Source: Klebsormidium nitens (taxonomy: Eukaryota; Streptophyta; Klebsormidiophyceae; Klebsormidiales; Klebsormidiaceae). From it: 25,065 nucleotides of DNA. The position numbers and the translations under genes were made by a program. The stretch is taken from positions 1 through 25,065 of the forward strand of contig DF237316.1 in assembly GCA_000708835.1 (NCBI GenBank), in the 5' to 3' direction. Under the pieces are notes generated by a model. It was not told the origin of the DNA and did not search any database. It saw only the letters and a program-made list of their open reading frames with translations. Position 1 is the stretch's first letter. Every line of letters starts with the position of its first letter. Positions 22,101 through 25,065 of the stretch are shown here, piece after piece.

Positions 22101-23741
22101 CTATCTTTGAGGACGCCACCCTGCCTGCCTTCAGAGAGTTCAGGGGTTCGTAAAATGGAAATGCAACAGCACGATTCCCCAACCTTGTAAGTGATGTTGT
22201 CCCTTTGCTGTGCATGCTCAATCTGGGTTGCGCTGCGGTCGGTTGCAACCACGCGGTCAAAGTATTTTGCAAGGCTCGCTGCAGCCTGACCGTTTCCTGT
22301 AAGCACGTAAGTCAAGAGCCAAAGTCGGTCTGTGTGTCGATTGAGAGGAGCCTGCGAGACACAATGTTCGTTGCGGAGTCACATCTTCCAAAGGCAATCT
22401 CGTCAGCGCGCTGACATGCCAGAACAACTACCGTAATCCAAGGTGATAATTCCAAACAATGAGGATAAACTGCGGTCAGAGAGTTAGGATTTCCAATACC
22501 CCGTTTGGAAAATGATGCTTTGGAGAGTCAAATGTAATCTAAAATGGTTTCCAGAAGGCTCAAAACGGCCAAGATTTGCAGAGAATTCCCTTGTAAGTGA
22601 CAACGCATGGCATTTGGAGTGTGATTCAGCGCCGGTAATTCCCCTTCCCTATTAGGACCGTGAGAAACTTATTCCAGATAGAGTCGTCCAGGCTTACAAC
22701 TTTTGAGTACCGTGATTGGCACTTGTAGACTTCCGTTTGCCTTTCCAGACCTCAGCTTTAGCTATCAACCCCACAATCAACATTTGTATATTCCATCAAG
22801 GGTTATCCTGGTTCGTCGATTTTGGGGTGGTAGCTGAGGTGGAGTTCCAAAAAGCGGACTAGAGACCCCAATCAGGGGTTCTAACAGACCTTCAGGCACC
22901 TATATGGATGTCACAACTTCAGAAAGGATATAACACCAGTGGCTTTGTTCAGATGTTCAAGGCTCAGACTTCAGAACTTTTTCGAATTCTCTTCTGATAG
23001 TAATCAGAAGTGCAGATTAGCTGTTCAAGTTTCATGTAAGGAAGATGGGAAGAGGGAGGTTGTGCTTGCAGCAATTCCATTGACTGGGAACTGAAAAAGG
23101 GGCAGAAAGATCTGAGGAGGGGACACAGTACACACTGTACAAAGAGAGCTCAAACCTTATCAAAGCGCGGCACCACCTTCAGAGATTATGCAAACCCCTG
23201 ACACTCAATGTAGCAGCTTAATTCCCACCACCGCTACTCTAAAGAAGGCCTTTTTAGTCTAGGACAAAGATTGTCAAGATACTAAATTGATAGATCAAAG
23301 CAAGGAAGATTGAAGATTGAATGATTTAGTCCGTACTAAAACATGCGTGTTTCCAGAGTGTCAAGCACCAAGCACAGAACAAGTCCAGTCAGCTTTATTG
23401 CACTGCACCTGATAATTTGTAATAATTTGCATACATACCAATGCCCAGGACACATGGCTTTATTGAGTTAATCAACATATAATCATCTCACCTGTCCCAA
23501 CATCCCAAGCTAAAGTCCTGCCAGGGGCAGCTGACACAATCCTCTGAATGAATTCATCGGGGTAGTCCGGCCGGTACTTGGCGTACACATCTGCCTGCTT
23601 GGAGAAGAGGTCCCGCCCATCTGTGGCAGGCGGCATTGTGCTGGTTTTCTTGCTCGTGCCGCTGACCTGTCTTTTGATGCAACATGCAGCTGTGAGTCTG
23701 CCTAGTTGACTGGGGTTTCTAAAGAAGGTTCCAAAACGCAT
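19180..23741 (-). CDS. class I SAM-dependent methyltransferase with an alternative exon pair
   Basis: Exons, high to low: 23741-23492, 22296-22184, 21682-21551, then either 21010-20883 (A) or 20787-20660 (B), 19914-19795, 19339-19180. With one of A/B the protein is 300 aa, and tandem stops TGA-TAA end it. Start region DLFSKQADVYAKYRPDYP is typical of the plant/fungal Methyltransf_11 group that includes yeast CRG1/TMT1-like and Arabidopsis embryo-abundant-type enzymes. Motif I is AWDVGTGNGQAA (78-89), the probable ribose-binding Asp is D103 in VVATD, and SVDLITVAQALHWFD (141-155) follows. The PGG.FAAW block is in exon A or B. YATIPFPF and YYKTWSPYNTAKEKG complete the C-terminal cap. The substrate is unknown; family members methylate small carboxylic acids. 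The first ATG gives a basic, Ser/Thr-rich N-terminal extension, while the second (23636, residue 36) begins the family's usual N-terminus. Introns apart from A-B are 455-1195 nt and contain nothing recognisable. Confidence 0.92.
20660..20787 (-). other. methyltransferase exon 4B, homologous to 4A
   Basis: This exon is also 128 nt, with acceptor CCAG|GCGTTG and donor AA|GTGAGT. It encodes a 43-residue segment beginning ALRRPGGTFAAW and ending PFWNPRV plus the split Lys. It aligns with 4A at somewhat over half of the positions, with two compensating one-residue indels. Its frame is intact and the key PGG and AAW residues are kept, so it is not an obvious relic. A 95-nt intron separates it from 4A. 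Confidence 0.88.
20883..21010 (-). other. methyltransferase exon 4A
   Basis: This 128-nt exon has acceptor CCAG|GCTCTC and donor AA|GTGAGT. It encodes residues 166-208 beginning ALRPGGVFAAW and ending PYWETAR plus a Lys completed by exon 5. It starts in phase 0 and ends two bases into a codon, exactly as exon 4B does. It is the first of the pair in transcription order. Confidence 0.88.
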
Positions 23742-24428
23742 CCGTTTGCAGAGAAATGAGAGAATTGTAGTTTAAAGGGGCAAAATGATCAGAGAGCTAA
23801 GCATCGATCTGGTTTAGTGATGGAATGCTGAGAACAGCTCCTGATTGGTACACTAGGCATCTGAAGTGACGTCTAAGTTTATCTTCAACTTCAAGCTTCA
23901 AGTTCAAGAATCAAGACCGCTTCTGGAGAAGCCCTGTGCTCGTTTCAGACAAGCGAGGAAACTGCGTCTCTAAGCGTTCGTAGTCTTACGGTACTAAGAA
24001 CTTAGAAGCTTGTGCGCGGCATATGCGGGCCTACCAAATGAAGTTCACCATAAAAACGACGGCGCGATGGGCGCCCGCGCGATCATCGTGCGATCCGACG
24101 GTCCAGAAGCTCGGAAAGCTCCAGTGACGGCCACTGACTGATAACGGTATCGCAGAGGATTCTGCCAGCTGTCCCCCCGCCGCGAAGTCGGGCGATACGA
24201 TAATTACGAACATCGAATCGAAACGGTACTTAGGGACAAGGCACCGGTCAGAATAATCAAGAAACCCGACCGAGTTGCCACCCACTGCGCAGTGCATAGG
24301 CTTACGGACAGGCAACCCACGGAATAAGTACGAACAGGGCCAAAAGGTCGACCGCCGAATTTGTGGAGGCAACCCCTTAGCGGGTAATGAGGTTGGTGAA
24401 AAGGGCTTGGTAAACCCCGAATTTTAAG
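23742..24428. other. intergenic region upstream of the methyltransferase
   Basis: This is the 5' flank of the methyltransferase and the flank of a possible divergent small gene at 24429. A cluster of TTCAAG/CTTCAAG words lies near 23880-23915, and an in-frame TAA precedes the methyltransferase ATG near 23775. Minus-strand frames between 24031 and 24506 show no recognisable protein features. Confidence 0.45.
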
Positions 24429-24929
24429 ATGGTACTTGCCATTGAGTCCAGCAGTTCGAGTCGTATTGCAAGCGGGCAAAACTATGTAGATTTTGCAAGC
24501 TGCCATGACAGGGTGGCATCACTCTGCTACACTTGCAAGCAGCAAATCTGGACTAAGGAGCCTAGCAGCGGTGCACTGAGGCTCAGCTTTCGGAAGCATA
24601 GCACATTCAAGGGCTACCTGGTCAGTGCCAGCGTGCCTAAGAGCAAGCAGGTAAAACAGCTTCTGTGCCTCAGCTGTGTTGCCCGGCATTTAGGCTCAGT
24701 CGGAGACAGCGCAGATGGCCTTTCACTGCTGCTCACAGACAGAGGCCCAGGCTTGCAAGATGCAGTGCTTTTTCACTACATTGTCCGGCCGGTTGTCAAA
24801 AAGCGCACTACGATTTGCCCGGGGCCCGCAAGATACGGGGCTGTTCATCCAGCGGGGCCACGTCAAATGTACGGAATTGAACTGGCCAATGAAACAGGGG
24901 TGGTACATATACCACGTGGGTTGGTATAG
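24429..24929 (+). CDS. hypothetical 166-aa protein with two CxxC pairs
   Basis: A single uninterrupted frame from ATG to a TAG stop, divergent from the methyltransferase. I do not recognise it. C33-x2-C36 (CYTC) and C80-x2-C83 (CLSC), followed by H87, could form a zinc ribbon or similar zinc-binding fold with a basic Ser/Lys-rich insert between the pairs. No signal peptide or membrane segment is evident. After residue 90 the sequence is Gly/Arg/Pro-mixed and less protein-like, so the true product may splice out of this frame or the frame may be fortuitous. No splice sites were firm enough to model. Confidence 0.33.
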   Translation: MVLAIESSSSSRIASGQNYVDFASCHDRVASLCYTCKQQIWTKEPSSGALRLSFRKHSTFKGYLVSASVPKSKQVKQLLCLSCVARHLGSVGDSADGLSLLLTDRGPGLQDAVLFHYIVRPVVKKRTTICPGPARYGAVHPAGPRQMYGIELANETGVVHIPRGLV

Positions 24930-25026
24930 GACCGCCGGTCCCGTCAGGCTGTGAGTCCCCGGTCACTAATTCAGCGTAACATCGCCTGCAGACACAGCCA
25001 ATTCAGCTGCCCGGTGACTTTTATGG

Positions 25027-25065
25027 TACTACTAGCCTAGGTAGCACCTACTACGAGCCTAGGTA
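25027..25065. repeat. 22-bp tandem repeat cut by the window end
   Basis: TACTACTAGCCTAGGTA at 25027-25043 recurs with one substitution at 25049-25065, a period of 22 bp. Each copy contains the palindrome CCTAGG. Because the second copy ends at the window edge, more copies may follow outside. Positions 24930-25026 hold nothing I can identify. Confidence 0.6.

Noticed and set aside
24031-24506. Two overlapping minus-strand frames of 113 and 100 codons
   Set aside because: No recognisable motif, and they overlap each other in different frames. No supporting splice or start signal.

Overview
The window looks like nuclear DNA of a green plant or, more likely, a streptophyte green alga of the Klebsormidium type. 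The evidence is a plant-style plastid ATP/ADP carrier with a transit peptide, a plant-type SMP/C2 lipid-transfer protein, plant-type GT-AG introns of about 0.3-1.2 kb, and GC-rich exons set in less GC-rich introns. The taxon is an inference. I could read three multi-exon genes exon by exon, and every exon junction closes in frame.

Layout. 1-1670 holds no recognisable gene, only an unplaced open frame at the left edge and an 18-bp minisatellite. 1671-8779 (minus, 7 exons, 1034 aa) encodes a membrane-contact-site protein like Arabidopsis NTMC2T5: N-terminal membrane anchor, SMP lipid-transfer domain, one C2 domain, a long disordered region and a C-terminal membrane anchor. 9136-9673 is a non-autonomous DNA transposon with 43-bp terminal inverted repeats and a perfect target-site duplication. 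10372-17624 (plus, 7 exons, 696 aa) encodes the plastid envelope ATP/ADP antiporter (NTT). 17625-19179 lies between two convergent genes. 19180-23741 (minus) encodes a class I SAM-dependent methyltransferase of 300 aa. 24429-24929 (plus) is a possible small gene of unknown function, and the right edge enters a short tandem repeat.

The genes do not form an operon and are not obviously one pathway, although two of them plausibly act at the plastid envelope. The most striking feature is in the methyltransferase. It has two adjacent homologous exons of exactly 128 nt, each starting in phase 0 and ending two bases into a codon. Using one keeps the frame. Using both puts a TGA at the end of the second, and using neither shifts the frame. 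This is the arithmetic of mutually exclusive exons swapping a 43-residue segment.

The other two genes also carry extra copies of an exon start inside the preceding intron: three tandem copies in the SMP/C2 gene, and two degenerate copies with the acceptor AG lost in NTT. Local tandem duplication of acceptor plus exon start therefore recurs in all three readable genes. All homology statements are from memory of the families; no searches were run.
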